A stretch of DNA of 64,000 nt from Bufo bufo. Lineage: Eukaryota > Chordata > Amphibia > Anura > Bufonidae. Below the pieces are notes generated by a model that ran no database searches, was not told the origin of the DNA, and saw only the letters and a program-made list of their open reading frames with translations. Shown piece by piece: positions 21,515 through 34,287 of the stretch. Location: contig NC_053398.1 of assembly GCF_905171765.1 (NCBI RefSeq), positions 50,312,323 through 50,376,322 of the forward strand. The letters run 5' to 3'. Numbering within the stretch: position 1 is the first letter of the stretch; each line of letters opens with the position of its first letter. Both the position numbers and the translations under genes were made by a program.

Positions 21515-22379
21515 CTAGAAATAAACATTCCGCAAATTAAAAGACCAGACCATTTATTCCAATTCATGACCAGACACATTTTAGTTTTTAGTACATTCAG
21601 TTTTGTAAGCCAAAATGTTTTTTGTTTGGCAATTTAAACAATAAAAAAAAAAGTTTTTTCCTGTATTACATGGTGCTTTATTTTTGTGCCATATTTATTT
21701 TACTAGTTTGCTTGTATTTATTTACCTGGAAATAATGCTAGTACATGTGGTCATTTTGGTATAGGGAATGTATAGTCTACGGCTGCCGGGCTAGAAGCTG
21801 CAATGTGGACTAGTGGTGCCCTTTTATTACACATTGTGACCCCAGAAAGTCATACAAGGCCTTTCGGGGCATTTTTCCTGTAATTGGAGATGCCATATTA
21901 ACTCCAGTTAGAGGGTGAATACAGCCTCCTTTGCCAAGACCCAGCCGCTCTTGCAGTCACCCATCTCATGGCTACTTTCTGATCTTCAAACACAGAGCTC
22001 ATTGAGTGATGTGTATACAGCAATGGGGAAAGCAGGGATGGGAAAAATATATCTGCCTTCTCAAAGGCAGAATATGGTAAAAATTGTCTTTGCCTTCTCA
22101 GCTGCCATCTCTGCAGATGCCCAGTAATGTGAATGTATAAAGTCTATTTTTTGCCCCAAAAGTGGGGGGAAAAAGGTCAGTGGTAGGACCAGGGAGTGGT
22201 GAATACAGCGCATCCTGTGCTGGGTCTGTACTCGCCGCTCCCTAATCTTCTTTTGCAGACACCACAAGCTGTGCTGTGACCTGCTCACAGCATGAGGACG
22301 TCGGCACGCTCTGTGACCTCAAGCTGTGCAATATCAGGTCACAGCACAGCGTGGCAGGAAGAGCGATTTTTTTTTTTGT

Positions 22380-23190
22380 CAGATATAAGGTCTGATTAAC
22401 ACGGGGGGCCTGAGCTGGGGGCTAATTAAAATTGGGGGTCTCATCTGAGGTCTGATTGGGGGTCTGAGCTAGCGTCTAATTAACATTAGGGGTCTGATCT
22501 GAGGTCTCAGCTGGTGTCTAGTTAACACTGGAGGTCTGATTGGGGGTCAGAACAAACACTGAATACAATTATGAACTACTGTGAACAAGACAGACAGAGT
22601 TAGAGAGGGTTGAGATGAGGGCAACTAAAGTAATAACTTGTATAAATATATCAGAAGTCAGTACAGAGATCTCTCCCATCATCTATTTATACCCAGGACT
22701 GAACGTGACAAAGGGGACATCCTCTATATCCAGAGGAAAGAAGGTTCCTACACAAACATGGAAGAAAGAATATGCTTTACTGTAAATGCAGTGAGACTAT
22801 GGAACCCTCTGGCAGAGGAGGTGGTGAGGGGAATTAACTAAAAGAGTTCAAGAGTGGCCTGAATGTATTTCTGGAGTGTAATAATATTATAGGTACTGGA
22901 TTTCTGGAGAAGGGTCCTTGATCCAGGGAGTTATTCTAATGGCCTGATTGGGAAAAAATGGTTTCCACCTCATGAGTGTTTTTGCCATCCTCTGGATCAA
23001 CTTGCAGGATAACAGGCTGAACTGGATGGACAGATGTCTTTTTTCAGCCTTATAAACCATGTTACTATGCATGTCTGATCTGGGGTCTAATTAACATTGT
23101 GGATCTGATCGGAGGTCTGATTGGGGATCTAAGATGAGGTCTAATTAACATTGGGGGGGTCTAATCTGAGGTATGATGAAAAATATATAT
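22380..23190 (+). repeat. Degenerate 25-35-bp minisatellite split by an insertion
   Basis: Repeats of AGGTCTGATTAACACTGGGG type (GGTCTGATT, GGGGGTCTGAG, GTCTAATTAACATT) fill 22380-22553 and 23073-23190. A 520-bp unit, 22554-23072, separates them. The unit resembles a retroelement fragment on the plus strand, with YLYPGLNVTKG, YGTLWQRRW and MDRCLFSAL pieces in broken frames. Its family was not identified. Confidence 0.65.
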
Positions 23191-23431
23191 TTTATTTTTT
23201 TCCTCATCTAAAACCTAGTTGTGTCTTATAGGGTGAAAAATACGGTATGTATGTGAAATGTATTTAAATATTAAAGAGTAAAGCAACTCCTACCATAAAA
23301 TATAGGGGGGGAAAAAAAAACACATCTCATGTGTCCATGTGAAAGATGGATTTTGTGGTTAACTGTGTAGTTACACGAGATTTTTCAAACATTAAGTGGG
23401 GTTACGCTTTGAATTATTACCCAATACCTAC

Positions 23432-23680
23432 CGAAGTTTTCAAAGACTCATCATCCACATCAAAATTGGAGGTGTCTGCTGGACTGTCCACCTCTGGGAT
23501 GTAAGGTGGAATAGCTTTATGAATGTTATCCCAGTCTATTCCACTAAAGAATGGATGTTTTTTGAAGTCATCAATACCACCTCTTCCGAGTCGATTTTTT
23601 TGTCTGCATATAAGGCGCTTGATGAGATCCTTTGCGTTGTCAGATACATCTGTTATGTCAGACGGAAACTGCAGATGTTC
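23432..23680 (-). CDS. CDC42BPG: MRCK exon: end of kinase domain and start of AGC tail
   Basis: A 249-bp, 83-codon exon with acceptor GCAG and donor TCG|GTAGGT. It begins [20 protein letters not shown], includes [20 protein letters not shown] and ends in [15 protein letters not shown]. The [14 protein letters not shown] motif closes the C-lobe. DTSNFDVDD is the conserved start of the AGC C-terminal extension. Residues here are the best evidence for the gamma paralogue. Confidence 0.95.
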
Positions 23681-24266
23681 CTGCACCAACAGTACAAACA
23701 ATTATACAAGTAGTTTAAGGGGAAAACATAGAATACCCACGAGAATAAACATACAAAAAAGTAAAGCATCCATGGAGTTGGTGTCATGGAAAGGTTTCTT
23801 TCCCTATGATGGTTTTTCTAAAAATCTATTTTAAAAAAAAGAGTCAGGCTTTTGCAGTGGCATGCCAGATTTGCTAACAAAACTGCCCTATGCCAACGTA
23901 AACAGAAAACCCTGTTGTAGAATGAGTTTGCTGATGGAGATCTCGTGAGCTAATGTATGTCATTTCTCGTTTGGTACTGTCTAGTGCTGCAGTCTATACT
24001 TGCAGATAGCCATGCTTTAAGGACTATGAATTACAGTGCAAATCACTAGAAACAACAATGCAAAAAAGGAAACGGTTTCAATGTCTGGAAGCTATATATG
24101 TACACATGCTGTCTTTACATTATGACATACAGTAAAAACACCATAAGACGCTATTTGTGCTGAACAATATATGTGTATTAAAAGCCTGTATTCTGGGAGA
24201 ACTGTGATTGTAAGATAAAAGCGAGTAAAAATACTTCATCAGTACATAAGACAGTAGGAATATTTA

Positions 24267-24832
<566 letters not shown>

Positions 24833-25159
24833 CTAGAGATGTTTCAGTAACTTCAGTGTTGCATATTATAAACCCTTTAAGATGAGTGTGACCAAATGTG
24901 TTAACTCAAACAAATTTAAAGTAAATAGCTAAATAATATTTCATTAGTTTAGATCCCAACTATGATGGTCAAACAAAAAAAAATAATAATCTCAACAGAT
25001 TCATGGTAGACTATAGATATGGAGTACACTTAGTGCGAAGTCTGTATTCAATCAGGGACCCAGATTTACTAATCCTAAAAACCAAACTCCAAAAACAACC
25101 TGACCTATATGGGTCACACAAATTCCGTAACAATGCCTATATAGATAAGCATGTTCTTA

Positions 25160-25605
25160 CCCAATAAAAACAAACTTCAATATAACAATAAAAATATACT
25201 TTATTAGTTCAGCAATGCTTAAAGAAACAAACCACTGGTAAAACAAGAATGTAAGGGACTACTGGTGACAGTTAATTAATACATAACAGGTCCACAATAG
25301 GAGCACCACAATAACATGATTTTTCCGGACAAACAGTATCCAAAGTCCTTTAAAGCTAAGGCCACATTAAAAAGATGTCCATAAGGAAAAAAATAATCAG
25401 CGTACATTGAATATGGCTCAGAACCTAAAACAAATACCTATAAGCCAAATGGTAGAGATGGCCAAAATGCTTTGTAAGGGGACCTACTGTGGACCTGTTC
25501 TGTATTAAGTCACCAGTAGTCCCTCACATTCTTGTTTTACCAATGGTTGTGGATTCTATTTCTGCTTTTAAACATTGACAAACTAATAAAGTATGTTTTT
25601 TAAAA
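25160..25605. repeat. Foldback element, ~105-bp arms
   Basis: The left arm, about 25196-25300, includes ACTTTATTAGTTCAGCAATG and GTAAGGGACTACTGGTGAC. The right arm, about 25490-25600, is its inverse, with GTCACCAGTAGTCCCTCAC and CAAACTAATAAAGTATG. An approximately 190-bp loop separates them. Confidence 0.8.
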
Positions 25606-25959
25606 TGACATTGATTTTAATCCTAAAAATGGTGTAAACCTAGACAGGCTGTGTAGACCTGCACCAGATTTTATCACAGGGGCTCTGGATGGATGGATGA
25701 TAAATCTGGTGCCGGGATAGACACTTTTCTCTGATGCCATACCAGAAACAGATTTTTAAAAAATTTTGGTGTAAAAGGCCCATCCCATTTCCCACCAAGC
25801 TCTGCCCCTTTTCCACTAAGCCTCAGCCCGTTGTTGAGCATGTCAGAAAAAAAACTTTTTTGAAACCCTAGATGTACGAAATTGCTCCACTTTTTAGACA
25901 GAGTTTTGGTACAAACACATTAGTACATCCTGGCCAGGGCGTCAGACAGCGTGTCTTAC

Positions 25960-26108
25960 CTGTGCACATACTTCAGTTGATGTACTGAATCTATCGCTAA
26001 TACCATTTCAGCCACGTAAAATCGAGCCATTTCCTCTGATAGTCGGTCCTCAAACTTGCTAAGCAAAGTCAATAGATCTCCTCCAACATAGTAGTCCATC
26101 ACCAGGTA
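25960..26108 (-). CDS. CDC42BPG: MRCK exon: hinge to catalytic loop
   Basis: A 149-bp exon with acceptor TAAG and donor CACAG|GTAAGA. It reads [18 protein letters not shown], then [18 protein letters not shown] and [36 protein letters not shown] is the MRCK hinge and aD-helix signature. The last codon, the arginine of HRD, is split (AG|A) and completed by the exon at 24737. Confidence 0.96.
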
Positions 26109-26268
26109 CTTAAAATAAAATGTAATTCTAGATCAGGACACGTTCGTGCCAACTGGCAAACATACACTGTAGTTGTATCCGATTCTGTTCTCTATGTGCT
26201 CACAGCCAAAAACAAGTTACAAAAGGTAACGGCTGTATACAAAGCTTTCTAAAATAGAAAGGTCTTAC

Positions 26269-26364
26269 CAAATAGTTTTCATCATGAAATGCATAATGCA
26301 AGGTGGGGATCCACAGTGTGTCTGCTTTCACCAAAACGTCTCTTTCTTCCCGAAAACAAGCAGT
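26269..26364 (-). CDS. CDC42BPG: MRCK exon: kinase N-lobe, helix C
   Basis: A 96-bp, 32-codon exon with acceptor CCCCAG and donor TTG|GTAAGA. It starts [18 protein letters not shown] and ends [11 protein letters not shown]. The CFREERD motif carries the helix-C glutamate that pairs with the catalytic lysine. ALHYAFQDE-type sequence is diagnostic of the DMPK/MRCK/ROCK group. It is followed 160 bp downstream by the next exon. Confidence 0.95.
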
Positions 26365-26469
26365 CTGGGGGATACAAATATTCAATATTTACAACCTGAA
26401 AAATCTGCAATTTATCACAGTAAAGAATAAAAAGATTTTTAATAAAGTGTCACCTAACAGACTAACTTA

Positions 26470-26563
26470 GGCCACGTTCACACACTGAGGATTTTAATAA
26501 ATCTGGGTACAGACTGTCAGTGCTTGTGAATGGGTCATGTATCTTTACAGTGTGAATACAGCC
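26470..26563. mobile_element. Mini Harbinger-type MITE (94 bp)
   Basis: Ends GGCCACGTTCACACACTG and CAGTGTGAATACAGCC are inverted, with TTA on both sides. It is a small, deleted member of the GGCC-ended family described at other sites. Confidence 0.6.
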
Positions 26564-26674
26564 TTAGAGTATACATCGCCAATACAGAATTGCTTAAATA
26601 GATCTCCTTGTACAGTGTTGTAGCTTCCTCTATAAACAGAAAATACAATGCAGATGTGAACACAGAGGATAAAA

Positions 26675-27073
26675 GGGGTTATCCTGGAAAAAAAATATTG
26701 ATCACCTATACTTAGGATAGGTCATCAATATCAGATCTGCTGGGGTCCGACACCCGGGACCCCCAAGATCAGCAGTTAGACGAGGTCGGGCACTACGTAA
26801 GTGCCGCGGCCTCTTCCTAGACCATGTGACGTCACCGTACATCGGTCACATGAACTGAATGGAGCTGAGCTGCAATACCAAGCACAGGAGCTATCCTACC
26901 GCACAGGCGCTATATGATGTACGGCGCTGTCCTTGGTAAGCTGCTGGGAGTCCGCAGTGCATCCCTAAAACAGCCGATTGGCAGGGGTGCGAGGACTCAG
27001 ACCCCCACTAATGTGATAATGACCTATCCTGTGGACAGGTCATCATTATCATTTTCAGGATAACCCCTTTAAG
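26675..27073. repeat. Foldback MITE, AAAGGGGTTATCC family
   Basis: Ends AAAAGGGGTTATCCTGG and CAGGATAACCCCTTT pair. Inside, GGATAGGTCATCAATATCAG pairs with CTGTGGACAGGTCATCATTA, and the CGACACCCGGGACCCCCAAG block recurs at 391-645 and 15430. Confidence 0.85.
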
Positions 27074-27391
27074 AGCTTTCATTGCAGATTCCGTGGTGGT
27101 TAGTAAGGTCAGTCAGTCCCTGCTGGTGTACTTCCACAAAGGATCTGTCACAACATTGTGCTTCTGTTATAATTAGAAGACACAGTCCAAACGTGAACAC
27201 AGCCTTAGAGGTCCATGCTTTGCCTTATTAAAGGGGTTATCCCATGATTAATGTAAGAAATGAAAAGTAGACATCATATAGTACATGAGAATCTCTTTCT
27301 AACAAAAGCTAGAACCAGCCCTGTACCTCACATGGATTCAGAGATCTCCCCATTCATTGCTACAATTACCATCTCAGATTTATTTTAATCT

Positions 27392-27530
27392 GACAGCTCA
27401 GGGGCCGCGTCCTATACGCAGGCAGCTCAGGGGCCGCGTCCTATACGCAGGCAGCTCAGGGGCCGCGTCCTATACGCAGGCAGCTCAGGGGCCGCGTCCT
27501 ATACGCTGCAGCTCAGGGGGGGGGGGTGTA
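27392..27530 (+). repeat. 29-bp GC-rich minisatellite, ~4.5 copies
   Basis: The unit GCAGCTCAGGGGCCGCGTCC + TATACGCAG repeats at 27394, 27423, 27452 and 27481 with almost no change; a partial copy starts at 27509. Near-identity and intact CpGs in a CpG-poor neighbourhood indicate a recent expansion. Confidence 0.95.
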
Positions 27531-28013
27531 CTTTCTCAGGGGCCTGTCCTTCCTGCTGCAGCTCTCTCCCTGTAACTTCTAACAGTAAACTGGGCTAGTG
27601 TCAGTTAAAGGATGGAAAAAGAGCATATGCGACCACCTCAGAGGTGGACAGAGAAATAAGGATAGGAACAAACAGCAGGTGGCACTATACATACAGGGGG
27701 TCATTTATCAATCTGAAATACACCCAAATTAAGCGTATTTCAGGCACAGATTGCGGGGCAACATTTCAACTGGCAGAGGATACGCTGAAGTTATGAAGAT
27801 GCATAACTTCGGTGGATCCACCACCAGCTTAGCGGTTTATTAAGACCAGCGTCTAAAAAATATTAATAAAATGTGCCCCATAGATTTTATTAAATAACTC
27901 GGGGGATATACTAAATTTTTAAGTACATGCAATTACAAAGTATTCAGATCCAGGTGCTGGTTTGAAAAATGTAGAATATTTTTCGTGGTACAACTGCTTT
28001 AAATAAGCCTGTC

Positions 28014-28032
28014 GGGGGGGGGGGGGGGGGGG
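28014..28032 (+). repeat. G homopolymer (~19 G)
   Basis: A run of about 19 G follows AGCCTGTC in an intron. It has quadruplex potential and is also a likely sequencing-error site. Confidence 0.85.
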
Positions 28033-28270
28033 CGTGGGGGATTGTGACGCGTTTGAGATTCTTCACAGAGAAAATGTTATGAGCATCTGCTTGGAGTTTG
28101 CATATTCTCCTTGTGTTCATCGGCGTCTTCTCTCACAATACAAATTTCTAGATGTGATATTTTATGAGGTGCAGACATATAACCCACCTGCTTTTACCTT
28201 CTTAACAGTTTCTTGTTATTGAAGAGAATAGAGATCCCTATGCAAGTCTGCACCTCCCACTGGAACAACC

Positions 28271-28682
28271 TTAAAGGGGTATTCCCATTTTGGACACTGG
28301 GGGCATATCGCTGGGATGTCTCACCTCTGGGACCCGCACCTAGACTTAGAACGGAGCCTGCAAAATGCAGGAGAACGCACTGCGCATGCACAGCAGCCCT
28401 CCATTCATTTCTACAAGACTGCCAAAAATAGCCGAGCACTGGTTTGGCCGTTTCCGTAAGCCATATAGAAGTGAATGAAGCGATGGCTGCACTCAGCTAT
28501 TTTCGTCAGTCCTGTAAAAAAGAATGGTGGACAGCCACACATGCGCGTTGCACCCTCTGACACTTTGCAGGCTTTGTTCTAAGTATAGGTGCGGGTACCA
28601 GAGGTGGGATCCACACCTAGCAGGCATTGGGGGCATATCCTAGTGATATGCCCCCAATGTCCAAGATGGGAATACCCCTTTC
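28271..28682. repeat. Foldback MITE, AAAGGGGTATTCCC ends
   Basis: The left end TTAAAGGGGTATTCCCATTT and the right end AAGATGGGAATACCCCTTT are inverted. GGGGGCATATCGCTGGGATG pairs with TCCTAGTGATATGCCCCC. Confidence 0.9.
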
Positions 28683-28887
28683 ACTGGAACTACAGCTCAA
28701 GAGCTCTCTCCAAGGGCACAAAGCAGTCATCAGGGTACACCCTTATCCATTTCTATTCATAACTAATGTGCCTACATGAATGAACCCTAGTGTTCCTTGG
28801 AACCAGGTCAGGCATTCACCAGAATGGTACAGTTTTAAGTGTTCCCCAGGAGGAGAACATTTTTTGTCAGGGGTTCCTTCAGGATAA

Positions 28888-29195
28888 GGCCTCATGCACA
28901 TGACCGTTCCATTTTTTGGCGGTCGGCAAAACACAGAAGCCGCCCGTGTGCCTTCCACAATTTACGGAACGGAACGGGCGGACGATTGTAGAAATGCCTA
29001 TTCTTGTCCGCAAAAACGGACAAGGATAGTACATGTTATTTTTTTTTGTGGGGCCACGGAACGGAGAAACGGATGCGGAGAGCACACCGAGTGCTGTCCG
29101 CATCTTTTGCGGCCCCATTAAAGTGAATAGGTCCGCACCCGAGCAGCAAAAACTGCGGCTCGGATGCGGACCAGAACGGTCGTGTGCATGAGGAC
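28888..29195. mobile_element. Harbinger-type palindromic MITE, TSD TAA
   Basis: Starts GGCCTCATGCACATGACCGT and ends ACGGTCGTGTGCATGAGGAC. TAA flanks both sides. Internal palindromes include TTGTCCGCAAAAACGGACAA. Confidence 0.88.
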
Positions 29196-29199
29196 TAAA

Positions 29200-31252
29200 A
29201 AAGGTTGAAAACTACTGGTCAATATCAACAGGCAACAGTGGAAAAGACAACACCGTTATTGATCTACTGCAGCCTAACAATTTACTGAAAAAGCTTGGTG
29301 CCTAAGCCCCCGGGTTATTACAACAGAATTCTGAATTTCCACCCATGACCTAACATTTTTGTCTAAGAAAGCTACTCCAGTTTTCCTACTCCACCCTCCT
29401 CCTGGAGTGAGATTGCAAATTTTTTTGCAACTTTTTTTTTTAAAGCCTCAATGATAAATCTGGAGTGAAACTCATTAACATAGCTAACCACGCCACTTTT
29501 CTACTTGTATTTCACTGGCTTGAGTGGAGTAAAACTGCATAAAAAAGTTGCAAAATGTTTTGCGACTTTTTGAAGCCAGAATTCTGGAGTGAGGGCATGA
29601 TAAATCTGCCCTATAGAGTTAAAACTGTCATGCAATATGGCTGTCATCACATTTCCAGAGAGATGATATTGCAAAATGCCCCGGAATGAGCACTATGGAC
29701 AGAAACCTGGACAATCATCCCGTAAATGTCCACCAGACACACAGAAAATACTCCGAGATATACAAAATATCGTACAGCAGCCTCCTAAGTCACTCACAAT
29801 GGTGCAGGATGGTTTGACATGCCTGTCTATACTTGTCCTATCTCTGGAAGGCATCCCAGACATGTGAACACAGCAGTGACACATCTTGGCATTCCAGTTT
29901 GACATCACCTGGGGGGAATGGAAGGTCAGCGCTCACAATGCAGGTCTGATTAATACTGTACTATGGACACTGCAAATCCTGCCTAAGGAAACACATGAAA
30001 GACATCCATTGATCGCCAACCAAACTTAGTAACCTGTAAGATCATGGCATTTCCCTTTTATATTAGGCAACACTAACTTCACTGAAAAGCCGCCCAAAAA
30101 AAAATAAAAAAAATCTGGTGTTACAGCCCATAACACCAATATCCAAGTCCTGCCATGTCCTACTAACAGGAAGGTGAGATATACTGTATGGAGTTGTCTG
30201 GTGGAAAAAATGATTTGGTGTCCCTGACCATTTAGTTGCTTTGTGAGCGGCATTGCACTTGCTAGGGAAAGTACCTACCAGCTATCTCTTTGAAGACCAT
30301 AAGCACTGTCAACACCATTTGCATAAACAAATGCTATCATACAATGGCAATTAATGACCACAATACCTCAATACTACTATATACTGCCCACATAACACAT
30401 TTCTCAAAAAATACAGCCATTAACTGCCGAAAAAAGAAAACAAAAAAAAAAGTAATCATCCAACACCTAAAACTGGTGGTATAGGGCAGTATACAGGTTA
30501 ATAGTCCCTGCTGGTCTAGGATCATGAAGGACTTTCTTATTACTCATCTCTTTATGGTGGACTGAAGGTGGATTGTCGGGAAGGAAGTGTTCCTTCCAGA
30601 CAGTCTGCTGCTCGTTCAGTGAAGGAGACCGCACATTTACATGCAGTGATCTCCTTCACTGTATGAGGATGGCCTCATCCTTATACAGAATCATGGCTTC
30701 TGAGCAGCAGATTGCCATTTAGATCACACGATCTGCTGCTAATCAGCCATGATCAGTGGTGCCTGTATGAGCGTTTCGCTCGTTCGGGTGATTCGCAGCA
30801 CATTTAGATGGCCAGATGATCAGGAACGACCGTTCCCGATAATCTGAACGATTATTGGTGATTCTAAATCAATCTTTACACCTGCTGATAGACATGTCCG
30901 CAAAAACGGCTGCCTCTGAGAATGAGACTGTGCGCAGGCGCGATGCGATCCCGGCCAGTAAGGGTGCCGGGCGCATGCGCTGAAGATAGCCGGGGACACT
31001 AGTAGCCGCCCAGCGAAGTGAATATTGATGAGCTGGGCGGCGCTTCAAACGGCAGTTGTGGCGAGGCTGGCTGGGCGCAAGCTGAGGTGAAACACCGCCC
31101 CTTGGGCAGATTGAACCCGAATCCAGCAGGTTATAAAACTTCACATTACTGTAGTTATAAGGTGGACAGGGGGGATACTTACATGATTCTTATACACTTT
31201 ATAAGAACTGTACGGTCATATATATACCTTAATATGCTTTTTGGCCCTGTCA
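29200..31252. other. Intron without a recognised gene
   Basis: No exon found. 30573-30850 holds ACAGTCTGCTGCTCG and GTGATCTCCTTCACTGTAT, resembling the foldback sequence at 56640-56925. 30895-31090 is a GC-rich patch of unknown origin. The remainder is AT-rich and unremarkable. Confidence 0.45.
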
Positions 31253-31304
31253 GTGTCCCTTTAAGGACCAGGCCATTTTTAGCAAATCTGACATGTGTCA
31301 CTTT

Positions 31305-31754
31305 GGCCTCATGCACACGACCGTTGTGTGCATCCGCGGCCGTTATTCCGTTTTCCGTTTTTTTTTCGCGGACCCATTGACTTTCAATGGGTCCGTGGAA
31401 AAATCGGAAAATGCACCGTTTGGCTTCCGCGTCCGTGATCCGTTTTTCCAGTCCGTGAAAAAAATATGACCTGTCCTATTTTTTTCACTGACAACGGTTC
31501 ACGGACCCATTCAAGTCAATGGGTCCGTGAAAAATCACGGATGCACACAAGATAGTCATCCGCGTCCGTGATCCGTGTCCGTTTTTCCTATCATTTTCAA
31601 TGCAAACTTGACTTAGTTTTTTTTTTCACTTTTCATGTCCGTGGATCCTCCAAAAATCAAGGAAGACCCACGGAAGAAAAAACGGTCACAGATCACGGAA
31701 CAACGGAAATCCGTTTTGCGGACCGCAAAAAAAAACGGTCGTGTGCATGAGGCC
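31305..31754. mobile_element. Harbinger-type palindromic MITE, TSD TTT
   Basis: Starts GGCCTCATGCACACGACCGT and ends ACGGTCGTGTGCATGAGGCC. TTT flanks both sides. It sits inside the larger repeat at 31255-33500, whose sequence (GTGTCACTTT / ATGTGATAATAACTTTG) resumes after it. Confidence 0.92.
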
Positions 31755-31939
31755 TTTATGTGATAATAACTTTGAAACGCTTTTACTTATCCAGGCCCTT
31801 CTGAGATTGTTTTCTCGTCACATATTGTACTTCATGACAGTGGTAAAAATTTCATTTTTATTCATTAAAAAAATACCACATTTACCAAAAATTTGGAAAA
31901 AATTAGCACATTTCCAAATTTCAATTTCTCTACTTTTAT

Positions 31940-32805
31940 AATAGATAAGAGAGACCAGAGATGGCAAAATGGTGAGAGAGTGGAAACTGTGTCCACCCAA
32001 TGGAACCAAAAGGTCACCTATACAAATAACTCTGTACTAGCTCCCGAGTGAAACAAGCAAAAAACAAAGAACGGAGCTCATAGTACCGTATATAAAAGTA
32101 TAATTTTTATTGTGACATGATTAAAATATGAAATAAATAAATAGTATGCCGTTAAAAAGTGAAAGAGTAGCAAAAAGAACGCCATCCTGGCGCTGCACAC
32201 ATATCAAATAGAGAGATGTAATAATAAATTATACTGAATATATCCAGATGTAGTATAATAACCAACTATTAAAAAATTGCATATGTAAACAAGTGCTAGG
32301 TGAGTCTGAAATCAAAAAATGGCTGCGCGGCTAAAGAGAAAGGGATTGCATGCAAGTGCTGTGATGACCAAATGGAGACAATCCACAATAAATGACCAGG
32401 TATCAAAAAACACCTATATCCAATGCCGTATGAAGCCAAAGAAGACAAAGACTCACCTAAGAAAATAGTCTTCTGTACCAACCAGGATGGCGCTACCCCG
32501 ATGCGCGTTTCGAAGTGCCTTCGTCCGGGGGTAACGCCAACACTGTGAATCACATATTTATAAGTCCTCTCCACCAATCGGATGTTGAACAGTAATTACA
32601 TATACTTGTCCCCACCTGTGTATGTATACTGGCACGCGGGGCTCCAGTCAGACCGCGCCCAGCTAACCTCCCGGCCGGCGTCCCGCCAACAGGCCCACAT
32701 CACATGACAGTCATATGATCGGGCGGTCGCGGCGTGAGGACGCACAGGCGAGAGGTGCCGGGCGCTCACATCACAGCAGAGGAAAAGAGTAACATTCGTC
32801 AGTTA
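31940..32805 (-). mobile_element. PLE-like terminal fragment with hammerhead-like motif
   Basis: A unit inserted in the long T-rich repeat. On the minus strand around 32530-32495 it has CGGACGA, a GAAGGCACTTC hairpin and GAAACGCGCAT, the arrangement of PLE hammerheads, with one core substitution (U4). No RT or GIY-YIG frame is present. Borders are approximate. Confidence 0.5.
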
Positions 32806-33598
32806 GTGAAAAATCACGTGAAATGGCTATTTATAACTTTTTGATCGCTTGCTATTACACTTTTCATGATGCAAGGTGACAAAAAAAAATGGCTTTTTCT
32901 ACACCGTTTTTATATATATATTATTTTTTTACGTTTTCACCTGAGGGGTTAGGTCATGTGGTATTTTTATAGAGCATGTTGTTACGGACACGGTGATACC
33001 TAATAGGTCTACTTTTTTAACTTTTTTTTTTACATTTAAAACACAATATAAGCATTTTTGAAACAGAAAAAAATCATGTTTTAGTGTCTACTTAGGCTGA
33101 GAGTCAGAGTTTTTTTTTTTTTGGGCAATCGTCTTAGGTACGGGCTCATTTTTTGCGGGATGAGGTGATGGTTATATTGGTACTATTTTGGGGGGCATAC
33201 GCCTTTTTGATCGCTTGGTGTTGCACCTTTAGTGATGCAAGGTGACAAATATTTTTTTTAGCAAAGATTTTATTTTACTTTTTGGACGGTTTTCATCTGA
33301 GGGGTTAGGTCATGTGATATTTTTATAGAGCCGGTCGATATAGAGGAGTCGATACCTAAACTGTCTACTTTTCTTTTTTTACCCATTTAAAAAATAATAA
33401 TTTTACTTTATTTTGGGAAAAGGGCGTTTGTTTGTTTTTTACTTGAAACGTTTAATTTTTTTTAACTTTTTTTTTACTTCTTTTTTCACTTTATTTTTTG
33501 TCCCATTATGGGACAGGGTCTGATCCCTGTTTCAATACAGCACAATGCATCTGTATTGTGCTGCATTGAACTGTCAGTGTCTTACACTAAGACACTAA

Positions 33599-34287
33599 GG
33601 CCCCTTTCACACGGGCGAGTTGAACGCATTGCACCCGCACTGAATCAGGACCCATTAATTTCTATGGGGCTGTTCACATTAGCGGTGATTTTCACGCATC
33701 ACTTGTGCGTTGCGTCAAAATCGCAGCAAGCTCTATTTTGTGAGTTTTTCACGCAACGCAGGCCCCATAGAAGTGAATGGGGCTGCGTAAAAATCGCAAG
33801 CATCCGCAAGCAAGTGCGGATGCTGTGCGATTTTCACGCACGGTTGCTAGGAGATGATCGGGATGGGGACCCGATCTTTATTATTTTCCCTTATAACATG
33901 GTTATAAGGGAAAATAATAGCATTCTGAATACAGAATGCATAGAAAATAGGGCTGGAGGGGTTAAAAAAAAAAAAATAATAATTTAACTCACCTTAATCC
34001 ATTTGCTCGCGCAGCCCGACTTCTCTTCTGTCTTCTTCTTTGCTGTGTACAGGAAAAAGACCTGTGGTGACGTCACTCCGGTCATCACATGGTCCGTCAC
34101 CATGGTAAAAGATCATGTGATGGCCGGAGTCACTTCTGTGAAGAAGTTCGGGTTTGGGTACCAAACATGCAGATTTTTCTCACACGCATGCAAAACACAT
34201 TACAATGTTTTGCACTCGCGCGGAAAAATCGTGCATGTTTCCGCAACGCACCCGCACCTTTTCCCGCAACGCCCGTGTGAAAGAGGC
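33599..34287. mobile_element. Harbinger-type palindromic MITE, 689 bp
   Basis: Starts GGCCCCTTTCACACGGGCGA and ends TTGCGGGAAAAGG...GAAAGAGGC; the terminal CGCCCGTGTGAAAGAGGC is inverse to the start. Internal palindromes include CCCTTATAACATGGTTATAAGG and CATGGTCCGTCACCATG. It is flanked by TAA and TTA. It is related to 53203-54107, 56293-56627 and 63950-64000. Confidence 0.88.

Larger units (their letters stand above)
31255..33500 (-). mobile_element. Long T-rich composite element, interrupted twice
   Basis: TTTAAGGACCAGGCC, TCTGACATGTGTCACTTT and AACTTTGAAACGCTTTTACTTA form its left part. The same blocks appear inverted at 60540-60640. The right part (32805-33500) has repeated ATAACTTTTTGATCGCTTG, TGAGGGGTTAGGTCATGTG and GGCTCATTTTTTGCGGGATG blocks. 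A Harbinger MITE and a PLE-like fragment (31940-32805) interrupt it. No transposase frame was found, so its superfamily is unknown. Confidence 0.65.

Noticed and set aside
27392..27530. Possible CRISPR-like array
   Set aside because: Repeats are directly tandem with no unique spacers, and the genome is vertebrate.
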